Positions 55,271 to 64,000 of a stretch of DNA of 64,000 nucleotides are shown here, one piece after another. The notes beneath the pieces were generated by a model, which did not search any database, had not been told where the DNA came from, and worked only from the letters and a program-made list of their open reading frames with translations. A program made the position numbers and the translations under genes. Where the stretch lies: the NCBI RefSeq assembly GCF_000473045.1, contig NZ_AXAY01000017.1:124001-188000 (forward strand). Reading direction: 5' to 3'. This DNA comes from Bradyrhizobium sp. WSM3983 (lineage in GTDB: Bacteria; Pseudomonadota; Alphaproteobacteria; Rhizobiales; Xanthobacteraceae). Numbering within the stretch: the stretch's first letter is position 1; each line of letters opens with the position of its first letter.

Positions 55271-56307
55271 AAGCCCATCAGCGCAAACTCGACATCAAGC
55301 ACGGCTGCGTCGACCTGTCCCACGGCTCCGGCGGCCGCGCGATGTCGCAATTGATCTCGGGCCTGTTCCACGAGGCCTTCGGCAACGAATGGCTGGCGCG
55401 CGGCAACGATCAATCGGCCTTCGACGTCGGCGCCGGGCGCATAGTGATGACGACTGATGCCTATGTGGTTTCGCCGCTGTTCTTTCCCGGCGGCAATATC
55501 GGCTCGCTTGCGGTGCACGGCACCGTCAACGACATCGCCATGGCCGGTGCCCGACCGCTTTATCTGTCTGCGAGCTTCATTATCGAGGAAGGCTTTCGGT
55601 TTTCAGACCTCAAGATGATCGCGGACTCGATGGGTCAGGCGGCGCAATCCGCCGGCGTCCATATCATCACCGGCGACACCAAGGTGGTCGAGCACGGCAA
55701 GGCCGACGGCGTGTTCATTTCCACCGCGGGCGTTGGCATGGTGCCTGAGGGCTTCGATCTCTCCGCTGAGAATGCGAGGGTCGCAGACCGGGTGCTGATC
55801 TCCGGCACACTTGGCGATCACGGCGTCGCCATCATGTCAAAGCGCCAGAACCTCGCCTTTGAAACGGAGATCGTCTCGGATTCGGTCGCCCTGCATGATC
55901 TGGTCGCCAGGATGGTGGCGGCGGGCGGCCGCGGCATCCGTCTGATGCGAGATCCCACGCGCGGCGGGCTCGCGGCGACAATGAACGAAATCGCCCAGCA
56001 GTCCGAACTAGGCTTCAGCCTCCAGCAAGAGGCGATCCCGGTCAAACCGGGGGTGGCGGCTGCCTGCGAGCTGCTAGGGCTCGATCCACTCAACGTCGCC
56101 AATGAGGGGAAGCTGGTCGCGATCGTGTCGCCTGATGTCGCCGGAGCCGTGCTGGCCGCCATGAGAGCCCATCCGCTCGGTCGCGATGCCGCCGATATCG
56201 GCGAAGCGGTGCCGGATGATCATCACTTCGTGCAGATGGCGACGAGCTTTGGCGGTGCCCGGATCGTCGACTGGTTGTCGGGCGAACAACTGCCCCGGAT
56301 ATGTTGA
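55267..56307 (+). CDS. hypE: HypE, carbamoyl-dehydratase
   Basis: 346 residues (PurM-like ATPase). The N-terminus is DLSHGSGGRAMSQLI, and the C-terminus ends LPRIC. The terminal Cys accepts the carbamoyl group from HypF and is dehydrated to thiocyanate. ATG at 55267 overlaps the hypD stop; the frame opens farther upstream as an artefact. Confidence 0.96.
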   Translation: MKAHQRKLDIKHGCVDLSHGSGGRAMSQLISGLFHEAFGNEWLARGNDQSAFDVGAGRIVMTTDAYVVSPLFFPGGNIGSLAVHGTVNDIAMAGARPLYLSASFIIEEGFRFSDLKMIADSMGQAAQSAGVHIITGDTKVVEHGKADGVFISTAGVGMVPEGFDLSAENARVADRVLISGTLGDHGVAIMSKRQNLAFETEIVSDSVALHDLVARMVAAGGRGIRLMRDPTRGGLAATMNEIAQQSELGFSLQQEAIPVKPGVAAACELLGLDPLNVANEGKLVAIVSPDVAGAVLAAMRAHPLGRDAADIGEAVPDDHHFVQMATSFGGARIVDWLSGEQLPRIC

Positions 56308-56315
56308 GGCCCAAG

Positions 56316-56453
56316 ATGCGCATTCTGCTCCTGCCGCATTCCTTCAACAGCCTGACGCAGCGGCTGCATGTCGAGCTTCGCGAGCGCGGCCACGCGGTTT
56401 CGGTGGAGCTTGACATCCATGCCGCGCCTGGCGTGACGCTCAGCTTGGCTTAG
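56316..56453 (+). pseudogene. truncated hoxX/hypX
   Basis: A 45-codon frame from ATG 56316, 8 bp after hypE. It starts MRILLLPHSFNSLTQRLHVE and continues LRERGHAVSVELDIH, the N-terminus of HoxX/HypX (an oxygen-adapted hydrogenase maturation protein with formyl-transferase-like and enoyl-CoA-hydratase-like domains, >500 residues). It stops at TAG 56451 after unrelated residues, so >90% is deleted. It marks the right-hand break of the hup/hyp locus. Confidence 0.75.
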
Positions 56454-56499
56454 AGGCGTCGGGCACTCGCGAGAGAGGCCGGAAATCGGAGAGGAATTT

Positions 56500-56720
56500 A
56501 TGACTGCAAGGCGCCACAAGACGGCGCCGAACAGCACCGCGATGGCAGTCGTGGCGCTGCTTGCAGCCCATCATCTGCTCATCCGCTGCCTCGGCGGCCG
56601 ACGATGTGCGAGTGCGTTTCAGCCAGCTCAAGGGCGAGTATGGGCACCTCTACCTGGCACAAGACCAAGGCTTTTATGCTGCCAAGAACCTCACCGTACG
56701 ATCGGGCCAGGTCAGACGAT
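56500..56720 (+). pseudogene. truncated ABC transporter substrate-binding protein
   Basis: Across two frames (a frameshift near 56560-56590) the + strand gives a signal peptide (AMAVVALLAA) followed by SAADDVRVRFSQL and GHLYLAQDQGFYAAKNLTV. This matches the N-terminus of NitT/TauT/SsuA-type binding proteins. Only ~70 of the ~330 residues remain. Confidence 0.65.
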
Positions 56721-56782
56721 ATAAAGCCTGCGTGTCCTTTGCGTTCACATATATGCAGTCCGACGCCCGCAGGTGGGACTAG

Positions 56783-57177
56783 GGCGGCAATTCTCGATGA
56801 ACTGGCTCGTAGGGCCTTTTGCTGCATTGTTGCTTCGGACCAGCCTGAGGTGAGATTGTGCAAGCGGCTGCATGCTCGTATCCGCCTCTAAAAATCATAG
56901 GTCATCGGCGGATACCAAGAAGTTTCCTCCGGTGCCGATCATGGCCCCTGACATTGGAAATCTCGGTCCGGCAGTTCAATTGCTTGCGCAGATGCTCGAT
57001 GCACCGCCGATAGGAAGGTAACTCCGCGAAATCGCCTCAAAATCTCTAAACGATGACCACAAGAATCACGTTTCTTGCCGACGGCGCCGTTCGCAGTGTT
57101 GACGCGTTGAACGATCCGGTGAAAGCGAATGGCGTAGGAGTGATAGAATCGTTCAATCGCGAACAAGTCCAGGAGAG
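56783..57177. other. intergenic stretch
   Basis: About 400 bp with no supported gene. The last ~30 bases contain the ribosome site (AGGAGAGA) of the following small secreted protein. Confidence 0.35.
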
Positions 57178-57486
57178 ATGATGAAGTTGGTGAAGACCTC
57201 TGTAGTCGCATGTGTCCTTTCGGCTTTGCTTGCAGGCCAAGTGCTTGCGCGAGACCTTTCGACCGACGCCAAGAGCCGCGGCGGCATGCAAGGCAAGAGC
57301 ATACAGGGGGGCATGAGCGATGATGAGGATTCGACCGCTCAGCTCGGCGATGCGGACCGAAAGGTAGGTATGAAGCCGGTCAAGAGCACAAAGGGTGCAG
57401 CCGGCACCACAGGAATCGCTCCGAACAAGGGGGCAGCTGACGATACCTCGGTCGGCGGCTCGCCGACCCCCGGCAAGCGCCACTAA
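57178..57486 (+). CDS. small secreted/periplasmic hypothetical protein
   Basis: 102 residues. A signal peptide (KTSVVACVLSALLAGQVLARD, cleavage near LARD) is followed by a polar, Gly/Lys-rich disordered chain without Cys. ATG-ATG starts at 57178 and 57181; a strong ribosome site AGGAGAGA precedes it, and an intrinsic terminator follows. Function unknown. It looks like an intact single gene. Confidence 0.75.
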   Translation: MMKLVKTSVVACVLSALLAGQVLARDLSTDAKSRGGMQGKSIQGGMSDDEDSTAQLGDADRKVGMKPVKSTKGAAGTTGIAPNKGAADDTSVGGSPTPGKRH

Positions 57487-57506
57487 CGCGGGCAACTCTT
57501 ATCGGC

Positions 57507-57544
57507 AAACCTCCGGTCGCGGGCAGGCGGCCGGAGGTTTTTTT
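57507..57544 (+). terminator. intrinsic terminator after the small secreted protein gene
   Basis: AAACCTCCGG pairs with CCGGAGGTTT around the loop TCGCGGGCAGGCGG and is followed by seven or more Ts. It is a classical rho-independent terminator located ~20 bp after the stop codon. Confidence 0.88.
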
Positions 57545-58613
57545 CGTGTTTAGTTCGATCCCGGCGCGAATGCCCCGCAGCAAGCAATCAAGTTGATTGC
57601 TGCATCAAGCTGTCAGCGCCCCCTGCGGGTCGTCCACTAAAATGAGTTGCTGTTCGGCATACGCGCGGAAGCATTTTTCCTCGGTGTTACCGCAGAAGAA
57701 AGCTCCGCGAGCTCCTCGAGTTTGCGCTCCAACACGACGTTCTTTTCAATTCGCGATTTGTCTGGATTGATTGTCAAGTGATCTTTCTGATTTCTCCCGG
57801 CGAGCGCGGATGATTGTATTGTCAGCCAAGCGTTGGGTGCGCCCTGACCTGCTGATGCTATCGCTTATAGAGGTCGCGCAGCGCAGAATGGTGATGCTCG
57901 GGGCGGACGCCTCAAGCTCTGCAGCGGAGTACGGTCGAGCCGCCACCCCATGACTGAGGTCGTCACAGCACGTTCCGGCAGCCCATCGCCAGTCCGGCTG
58001 CCCGGATCGGGAGCTGACAACTAAGATCAGGCTTTCCTCGCCTGATTCCAGTCAACAACTTGCCGTCGCGCCGGATGCAGTGAAGAAGCTAGCGCGGCTT
58101 TCCGCGCAACGGGAACTTTTGCCTTCCTCATGCCAATCCGATTAGCGAGCTCATGCCCAGGCTGTCAGTCGGCATTCAAATTCGATTGGATGCCGATCAC
58201 CCCGAATACGGGATCCTTATTCCATGCCGAAACACAGCCAAGCTGCCGTGAGGTGGAATCAAGTGGGGCCACACTTTGACCTGCAGCGAAAGACTGCGAC
58301 GGATAATCGAAGCCGGTGTGTTTGACGGTGAGATCGGCCCGGTGACGGCGCGCGAACTCGTTGAAATGCCGGAAGCCGAATGGGGTAGGCTTTGTGCCAT
58401 TGCGCAGGCGGCCCGTGCCCTCAGGAATAGAGGCCACTACTAGACTTGGTAGGTTTGTTGTTCCCGACTCGTAGCTAACTGAAGAGAGCCGTTTGGTAGA
58501 TGCGCCTAGTGCAACATAAGGCAGAACCACGACAGTCCAGGCTGTCCCGCAACCTTAAACCGTCGCAATCGGCCGCCGACAGAAAGGTGCGGCCGGACTG
58601 GGGAGAAAACTCT
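57545..58613. other. gene-poor stretch with a possible small ORF remnant
   Basis: About 1.1 kb without a convincing gene. Near 58276-58443 (+) a frame from TTG reads SERLRRIIEAGVFDGEIGPV, then TARELVEMPEAEWGRL, ending RNRGHY. It is protein-like but short (56 codons), preceded by stops in frame, and of no family I can name. It is probably a C-terminal fragment. Confidence 0.4.
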
Positions 58614-60185
58614 ATGCTGTTCGATTTAACCGCGCTGCGCCACATTCCTCTCGCGCTGGCCCTACTTGCGTGCACCGTGATGGGGAGCGCCCGCGCCGAC
58701 GATCCGCCGCCGCGTCCCGACGTCCCGACGCCGGTCGGCCAGAAGGGCGGGCCCGGCGCGCACAGCGCCAGCGCGCCGACTTCCCCATCGGGGGCCGAGC
58801 AGCATCGCCTGCCGCCGGATTCCACCATCAAACAGACGCTGGAGCTGCCCGGGCGGACGCTTCGTTTCATCGCGACCGCGGGCTCGATCCACGTGTTCGA
58901 CCACAAGGGCGAGCCGCAGGCCGACATCGCCTACACCTCCTATCAGCTCGACGGCACAGATCGCGCCACGCGTCCGGTGACGTTCCTCTTCAACGGCGGC
59001 CCCGGGTCATCCTCTGCTTGGCTGCAGTTCGGCAGTGCCGGGCCATGGCGGCTGCCGATCGATGCGGAAACCGTCGCAGCGTCGGCCTCGCCCGAGGTCA
59101 GGCCCAACGCCGAGACGTGGCTCGATTTCACCGACCTCGTGTTCATCGATCCCGTCGGTACTGGCTATAGCCGTTTCGTGGCGACGGGCGAAAATGTGGC
59201 CAGGCAGTTCTATTCGGTCGATGGTGACGCCAGTTCAATCGCGCTTGTGATCCGCCGCTGGCTCGAGAAGCACGAGCGGCTCTCCTCGCCGAAATATGTC
59301 GCGGGCGAAAGCTATGGCGGCATTCGCGGACCGAAGGTTGTGCGCAATCTGCAGATGGAGCAGGGCGTCGGCGTGAAGGGCCTGATCCTGCTCTCGCCGC
59401 TGTTCGACTACCGAGAGTTCACAGGCACGAGCCTTCTGGGATTTGTCGCAATGCTGCCAAGCTATGTCGCGGTGGCCCGCGAAGCCAAGGGCGAGGACAG
59501 GGGGGCGATCAAACGCGCCGATCTCGCCGATGTCGAAGCTTACGCGCGTGGCGAATTTTTGGCCGACCTCGTCAAGGGCAAAGCAGACAAGGAGGCCACC
59601 AACCGTCTCGCCGACAAGGTCGCCGCTTTGACCGGCATTGACCAGGCCGTAAGCCGACGGCTCGCCGGGCGCTTTGACCGCGGCGAATTCCGCCGCGAGT
59701 TCGACCGCAAGAGCGGCAAGGTGACCGGCGGTTATGACGCCTCGGTGCGCGGCCTCGATCCCTATCCAGACTCGGATCGCTACCGCTTCGGCGATCCCTC
59801 GGGCGATGCGCTAGCGGCGCCGTTGAGCAGTGCCGCCGTCGATGTCCTGACGCGCAAGCTCAACTGGCGGCCGGACGGCTCGTATCAACTGCTCAACCGC
59901 GCGGTCACACGGGCCTGGGATTTTGGCCACCAGAGCCTACCGGAGTCGCTTTCAGAGCTGCGCGAGATCCTTGCCACGGATGCGAAGATGAACGTGATGG
60001 TCGGGCACGGCCTGTTCGATATTGTTACGCCCTATTTCGGCTCGAAGCTGGCGCTCGATCAGTTGCCGCCCTTTGCGTCGGCGCCGCGGGTCAAACTCGC
60101 GGTTTATCCGGGCGGCCACATGTTCTATTCACGCGACACCTCGCGCCAGGCCTTTCGTGCCGAGGTCGAAGCGATGATGAAGTAG
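58614..60185 (+). CDS. serine carboxypeptidase family (S10) protein
   Basis: About 523 residues from ATG 58614 (GGGGAGAAA upstream); the frame is open from 58500. A signal peptide (LALALLACTVMGSARAD) leads into an alpha/beta hydrolase: TFLFNGGPGSSSAWLQF (oxyanion region), VAGESYGGIRGP (catalytic Ser), VMVGHGLFDIVTPYFG (Asp), and VYPGGHMFYSR (His). Probably a periplasmic peptidase that removes C-terminal residues. It appears complete and monocistronic. Confidence 0.88.
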   Translation: MLFDLTALRHIPLALALLACTVMGSARADDPPPRPDVPTPVGQKGGPGAHSASAPTSPSGAEQHRLPPDSTIKQTLELPGRTLRFIATAGSIHVFDHKGEPQADIAYTSYQLDGTDRATRPVTFLFNGGPGSSSAWLQFGSAGPWRLPIDAETVAASASPEVRPNAETWLDFTDLVFIDPVGTGYSRFVATGENVARQFYSVDGDASSIALVIRRWLEKHERLSSPKYVAGESYGGIRGPKVVRNLQMEQGVGVKGLILLSPLFDYREFTGTSLLGFVAMLPSYVAVAREAKGEDRGAIKRADLADVEAYARGEFLADLVKGKADKEATNRLADKVAALTGIDQAVSRRLAGRFDRGEFRREFDRKSGKVTGGYDASVRGLDPYPDSDRYRFGDPSGDALAAPLSSAAVDVLTRKLNWRPDGSYQLLNRAVTRAWDFGHQSLPESLSELREILATDAKMNVMVGHGLFDIVTPYFGSKLALDQLPPFASAPRVKLAVYPGGHMFYSRDTSRQAFRAEVEAMMK

Positions 60186-60340
60186 GTGTGTAAAGGCAGC
60201 AGCGCTTGAACATCTGCGCGCTGTTGGTGCCAAAGCCTGAGCCTGGTCACCGCGAATTGGTGCCGGAGATCGTGGGGGCGCAGGGGCTTGCCATGGGCAA
60301 GACCCGCGAGCTTGCGAGCCTTAGCGAAGTTGCCCCTCCG
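60186..60340 (-). pseudogene. C-terminal fragment of a tyrosine recombinase
   Basis: The minus-strand translation reads KLAGLAHGKPLRPHDLRHQF, then AVTRLRLWHQQRADVQALLP, ending LHT. HDLRH and the following helix are typical of the catalytic part of XerC/D-like site-specific integrases found in tandem recombinase sets. The catalytic Tyr is absent. It abuts the end of the S10 gene. Confidence 0.65.
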
Positions 60341-60390
60341 ACGTTACGGCGCAAGGGGATGATTCCGCGTCCGCACCAGAGGCACGAAAT

Positions 60391-60457
60391 ATTATGTGGC
60401 GGAGGAATCCAGCCGTGGCCGGCCCTGGCTGGCGTTAAGGCGACTTCGCCACATAAT
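60391..60457. repeat. 11-bp inverted repeats flanking a 45-bp spacer
   Basis: ATTATGTGGCG at 60391-60401 and its exact reverse complement CGCCACATAAT at 60447-60457. They lie between the recombinase fragment and the IS66 tnpB fragment. They may be the recombination sites of the fragmentary tyrosine recombinase or the ends of a small deleted element. Confidence 0.5.
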
Positions 60458-60470
60458 CTCGCCCGACACA

Positions 60471-60590
60471 TAAATGAGGATCGCGCTTCAGGCTCTCCTG
60501 AACTGTGAGAGCCAAGCTTCGCATGCCGCGACGCATATCGGTGTGGCCAGTGGCGATCCAGACCCTGACGCCGCTCGGAATCGGGATCAT
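60471..60590 (-). pseudogene. IS66-family tnpB (orfB) 5' fragment
   Basis: From ATG 60590 the minus strand reads MIPIPSGVRVWIATGHTDMR, then RGMRSLALTVQESLKRDPH, the conserved start of IS66 TnpB. Similarity ends at ~60471 where the inverted-repeat segment begins, so the element is truncated there. Confidence 0.8.
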
Positions 60591-60599
60591 CGTCGTCGC

Positions 60600-60981
60600 A
60601 AGAGCTCAAGAACCTGCTGCAGCGCCTCAACATCCACGTCACGGTCAACGAACACGACAGCCGCCGCCGAACTCAATCTCGATGATTCCAGCTCTTGCAC
60701 GCTGCGCAGGCGGTGAAGACGTCGGTTGGTGGCGCGCTGCTCGAGATCGGAGCCGCCACAGGCGTGATCTCGACGGGAACAAGAGCAGGCGCAGCATCTC
60801 CGCCCAGTCGCCCCTGGCGCGCTTGTCGACGTCAGGTGAACAGCAGGCTATGAGCCACCCCGTGCCGGCGTGCCACGCCGCAGACCGTCTCGTCGGGCTG
60901 CAAGGTCTCTTCGACAAGGCGGACCTTCTCGTCGTAACTCCATCGCCGCCGACGCTCGGTCCCAACCACATTGTCCTGCAT
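60600..60981 (-). pseudogene. IS66-family tnpA (orfA), nonsense mutated
   Basis: From ATG 60981 (minus) the translation reads RRRRWSYDEKVRLVEETLQP, then DETVCGVARRHGVAHSLLFT. A TGA follows at 60834-60832 where the family has Trp (TWRRQAR). After it the reading continues RRQARQGRLGGDAAPALVPV before another frame break. It precedes the tnpB fragment on the same strand, the normal IS66 order. Confidence 0.78.
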
Positions 60982-61142
60982 TCCCGATGTGACCTTAAAG
61001 CTAGACTTAGGTCAAATGCTCAGGCCGCCTCGCAATCTACACAAGGCGGCCTCCGCCGGACTCCACCGGACGGACACGAGGAAGAGTGATGTGACGTATA
61101 CGAGAATGCCGCGCAGGTTTTCGACGCCTCGAACTGGATTCC

Positions 61143-61385
61143 TTGTCTGGCTCAAGTGGTGAATATCGTTGCCCGGCGTGCGGGAAGGTGCTGGAGACGT
61201 TCAACAGCACGCATGCGTTCGTAGGTACCCAGATTGGTCGGGGAGCTGCCGGCTATCTCCAGCGGGCCGGATGCTCGAAGCACTTATTTGCTGTCCAGAA
61301 TGCAGCTGTAGCTATACCGCGAAAGCGGAAAAGAATTTGTGCGGATTGCCAGCTCAGCCTCGCCGCCACTGCGCTGCTCGAATGA
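61143..61385 (+). CDS. possible small zinc-ribbon protein
   Basis: 80-codon frame from TTG 61143. It starts MSGSSGEYRCPACGKVLETF with CxxC, and a second CxxC-like pair appears near the end (ICADCQLSL). This would fit a zinc ribbon, but no upstream ribosome site is clear and the surrounding DNA is mobile-element debris. It may be a fragment. Confidence 0.35.
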   Translation: MSGSSGEYRCPACGKVLETFNSTHAFVGTQIGRGAAGYLQRAGCSKHLFAVQNAAVAIPRKRKRICADCQLSLAATALLE

Positions 61386-61799
61386 AGAGCCCCGGCGTTG
61401 GACGGCCGGGGCTCTGCCCTTCTAAGAAGGAAATGTCAAAGCGCGGTTCGCGACTCTCTCCTCAATCGAGGCCTCCACCTCTTCCACCACCCACGCTACG
61501 CGACAAGCACGGAGCACTACCCGCGCTTGGGGAATTGGCCGGCTACTTCGAGCCGCGCGATGTGCGCGAAACAATACGGGATGCCATAGACCGATTTGAG
61601 CTCCTTCTTCGAGATCAGCTTCCGTTGCATTGCACTACCCCTCGTTTGAAAAGGGACGTTGCAACGCCCGGTTAGCCCTGGGCGACGAGGAGCATAGGAT
61701 CAGAAGGGGACAGCGCAACCCGCCCATAGCTGCTCATGCAGCACGTCGCGTCGTGAGCGCCCGCGTTTTGAAGGTGTCGAGCAAGTCTGCGGCGTTCCG

Positions 61800-62472
61800 G
61801 CAAATACGCGATCGGTTAACCTCTACAAGATTTGGACTCGAATGAGCTCTGGGGCCTACTTCCCGCCACCTGTTCGTGCCGTCTCCATTCCGAAGCAGAG
61901 CGGAGGCCAAAGGATCCTCGGGGTGTGCCAACGGTGGCGGATCGCGTGGCACAAACAGTTGCTAAACAACTCATTGAACCAACGCTGGACGCAATCTTTC
62001 TGACGGATTCCTATGGTTATAGGCCCGGCAAATCGGCTCTTGATGCCGTAGGCGTCACGCGCAAGCGTTGCTGAAAGTACAACTGGGTTCTAGAGTTCGA
62101 TCAAGGGGCTGTTTGACAACATTGACCACGAGCTTCTGCTGCAGGCTGTCTGGAAACATGTAAAGTGCGAGTGGGCGTTGCTCTACATCGAACGATGGCT
62201 GACAGCGCCGATTGTGCAAGAGGATGGAGCTGTCGTCGAGCGAAGCTGCGGCACCCCGCAAGGGGGAGTAGTGAGTGAGCCCGATGCTCGCCAATCTCTT
62301 CATGCACAATACATTTGATCTCTGGATGGCACGAACGTTCCCTGAACTCAGGTGGTGCCGGTATGCTGACGACGGGTTGATACACTGCCAGAGAGAGGTG
62401 GAGGCGCAGACCGTTTGCGAAGCGCTGAACATTCGACTGGCCGAGTGTCATCTGGAATTGCATCAACTGTGA
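61800..62472 (+). pseudogene. group II intron reverse transcriptase/maturase (LtrA-like) remnant
   Basis: Across all three + frames the sequence encodes intron maturase: YFPPPVRAVSIPKQSGGQRI, GVPTVADRVAQTVAKQLIEP, DSYGYRPGKSALDAV, VLEFDQ (FDIKG region), SCGTPQGGVVS, PMLANLFMHNTFDLWM, and CRYADDGLI with the YADD catalytic motif. There are at least three frameshifts or stops (near 62075, 62105, 62270), and the thumb/X and endonuclease parts are missing after 62472, where lptD begins. Inactive. Confidence 0.82.
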
Positions 62473-62502
62473 ATTGTTCCTCTTCAGCAGTGACACCGTC
62501 GC

Positions 62503-64000
62503 TCAAAAATTGACCGAATTTACCCCGATCGTTCGTAGACCGATGGTGAGCAGGTAGGTCTTGTTCAGCACGGGCGGTGCCGAACCAACAGAGTAGTTGT
62601 AGGAACTTACGTAGCTTGCCGCCAGCACGAAGCAGTCGTCCACAAAGCCCGCGCCGAAGGCATATTGGTTGATCATGTTCGCTTCAAGGTCCCAGCGCGC
62701 CGCGCCCTGAACCACCCAGTTCGACGCCATCTTGACCGATCCGCTGGTGAGAATGCCTTCGCGGCGCGTCAGGTAGCCGAGTTCCGGCTGCGCTGCGTAA
62801 TCGCCATACGTCACGGCGACCGACCAGCCGTCGAAATTCGCGCTCGCCGTGGCCTCGAACCGGTTGATGTTCCAGGTCGCCTCGTCCATCCGCGAGCGGA
62901 CGCTGAACGTATAGGTGCGGTTGGGCGAATAGTCGAGGCTCGCGACATAATCCGAACGCGGGTTCTGCAGGCCGGAGTCGATGCCGGTGTTGGTGACGTC
63001 GGCGACCGCGAACGAGTTCATCCCGAACATCTGGTAGGACTGTCCGAACATTCCCTTGATGCTGCCGCCGGGGTCGAACTGCGTGGTGGCCTGCACGCCG
63101 ACATTGGCGCGGCTGCCGCCTTCGACGCGATCGTAGCCGGAGAACTTGTCGACCGCGAGCAGGTTGCTGGTGTCGAACACAAAACTTTGTGCGTCCGCGC
63201 TCGGGAGCTTGCCGGCACCGGGCTCGTTGGGCCGGATGATGACTTGCGCGATCGGCTCGACGGTCGTCGTGCCCCACGGCTGCACATTGATGAAGGGGTA
63301 GCGGTATTCGAGGCCGACGGTCGGCATCAGACGGACCGTCTGGGTGTCGCCGACCGGCAGGAAATTGGAAACGCCCGGCTGGTTCGAGATATCGGCGTTG
63401 ATGGCATCGGCGCGGACGCTGGCGAACGGCGTCCAGATCTGGCCGAGCGGGTCGGTGTAGGACTTGCGCCACTGCGCCTCGGCCGTCAGCCTTGTGTAGG
63501 TGCCCGGCATGCCGCGCAGCAGACACTGCGACGGCAAGCGTGCCATCGGATCGGCGGAGGCGGTCGTGCATAGGCTGTTGGTGTTGGCGAGCGTCGTGAT
63601 CGGATCGAACAACGCGGTCTCGCGGGTCAGGTTGACGAAGTTCGTCTTGTAGCTGAACTCGCCACCCAGGATCGGGCTGTTGATCACGTTGCTGTAGTCG
63701 ATCACGGGAGCGACCACGGGGACCCGGTTCTGGTTGCCCGAGTAGCTGAGATAGTAGATCGCGCGCGCGTCGAAGAAGCTGCGATTGCCGACACCGGTCA
63801 GATAGAGCTGCGAGATCGCTTCCGTCGGCAGCGACTGGATCGATCCGAACGGGTCCTTGTACTGGGCGAGCCGATAGTCGGACATGAAGAAGTAGTCGGA
63901 CAGCAGCACGCCGTCCCAGCCCCAGACCCACTTGTCGTTCAGCGCGAACTGACCCTTGGTGTCGACGGCGCCGCGGAACTGGCGATCGCCGGGCTGGCCT
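62503..64000 (-). CDS. lptD: LPS-assembly protein LptD, C-terminal part (N-terminus beyond right edge)
   Basis: Minus-strand frame open to the window edge, ending NSVNF at TAA. It encodes the large LptD outer-membrane barrel (DYFFMSDYRLAQYKDPFGS, GNRSFFDARAIYYLSYSGNQ, PVVAPVIDYSNV, TVGLEYRYPFIN, and LGMRTG-like final strands). LptD inserts lipopolysaccharide into the outer leaflet and is essential. Its neighbour downstream is a group II intron remnant rather than the surA-pdxA-ksgA genes usual in this order, so the island boundary probably lies at about 62.48 kb. The last few residues could be altered by that junction. Confidence 0.92.
   Translation of the reverse strand, partial: GQPGDRQFRGAVDTKGQFALNDKWVWGWDGVLLSDYFFMSDYRLAQYKDPFGSIQSLPTEAISQLYLTGVGNRSFFDARAIYYLSYSGNQNRVPVVAPVIDYSNVINSPILGGEFSYKTNFVNLTRETALFDPITTLANTNSLCTTASADPMARLPSQCLLRGMPGTYTRLTAEAQWRKSYTDPLGQIWTPFASVRADAINADISNQPGVSNFLPVGDTQTVRLMPTVGLEYRYPFINVQPWGTTTVEPIAQVIIRPNEPGAGKLPSADAQSFVFDTSNLLAVDKFSGYDRVEGGSRANVGVQATTQFDPGGSIKGMFGQSYQMFGMNSFAVADVTNTGIDSGLQNPRSDYVASLDYSPNRTYTFSVRSRMDEATWNINRFEATASANFDGWSVAVTYGDYAAQPELGYLTRREGILTSGSVKMASNWVVQGAARWDLEANMINQYAFGAGFVDDCFVLAASYVSSYNYSVGSAPPVLNKTYLLTIGLRTIGVNSVNF

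Noticed and set aside
62665..63573. 302-codon + strand open frame
   Set aside because: Antisense to lptD; it has shadow-type composition and no family motif.
1..64000. tRNA genes, CRISPR arrays or replication origins
   Set aside because: I looked for T-loop sequences, regularly spaced repeats and iterons and saw none convincing; a dedicated tRNA and repeat search would be needed to exclude them.

Overview
The window looks like an accessory (symbiosis-island type) segment of a Bradyrhizobium-like alphaproteobacterium. The evidence is a NodD regulator with a nod box beside it, a second nod box upstream of nodM and a nolG-type RND pump, a complete hup/hyp uptake-hydrogenase locus, sigma-54 promoter motifs (one with a NifA-type upstream site), and many fragments of insertion sequences and truncated genes. 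The identification is by family recognition and motifs only; no database search was possible.

Layout. 1-2.6 kb: two M16 peptidase genes on the minus strand (core-type), the first running off the left edge. 3.5-9 kb: a prolyl-oligopeptidase-family gene, a GNAT acetyltransferase and a small membrane-anchored coiled-coil protein, separated by gene-poor DNA. 9-13.4 kb: nodD with a divergent nod box, a diaminopropionate ammonia-lyase-like gene, and the remains of an acyl-CoA ligase, a TetR regulator and an SDR. 13.3-19.5 kb: nod box, nodM, and a nolG-like RND transporter. 19.7-28.4 kb: speD-like S-adenosylmethionine decarboxylase, a two-module non-ribosomal peptide synthetase (NRPS) and an overlapping MATE exporter. 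29-34 kb: a double-barrel outer membrane protein, then a tight pair of HemN/HemW-like radical SAM enzyme and SAM methyltransferase. 34.6-39.8 kb: a putative NifA/sigma-54-controlled operon of SxtJ-like, DUF5989-like, NodU/CmcH carbamoyltransferase and two SGNH hydrolase-like genes. 40-41.8 kb: hipBA toxin-antitoxin genes with repeated operators. 42.4-56.5 kb: hupSLCDF-GHIJK-hypABFCDE, behind a sigma-54 promoter and ending in a truncated hoxX/hypX. 56.5-62.5 kb: a truncated ABC binding protein, a small secreted protein, a serine carboxypeptidase, and fragments of a tyrosine recombinase, an IS66 element and a group II intron maturase. 62.5-64 kb: the 3' part of lptD.

How it works together. The hydrogenase locus would recycle H2 released by nitrogenase. 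The nod-box genes would be induced by plant flavonoids through NodD and supply glucosamine-6-phosphate and export for Nod-factor production. The operon at 34.6 kb carries the signature of genes expressed in nitrogen-fixing bacteroids. The most interesting undescribed candidates are the NRPS-MATE (plus speD) locus, whose first condensation domain has lost its catalytic histidine and whose second adenylation domain lacks the alpha-amino-binding aspartate; the NifA-type sxtJ/DUF5989/carbamoyltransferase/SGNH operon; and the radical SAM-methyltransferase pair.
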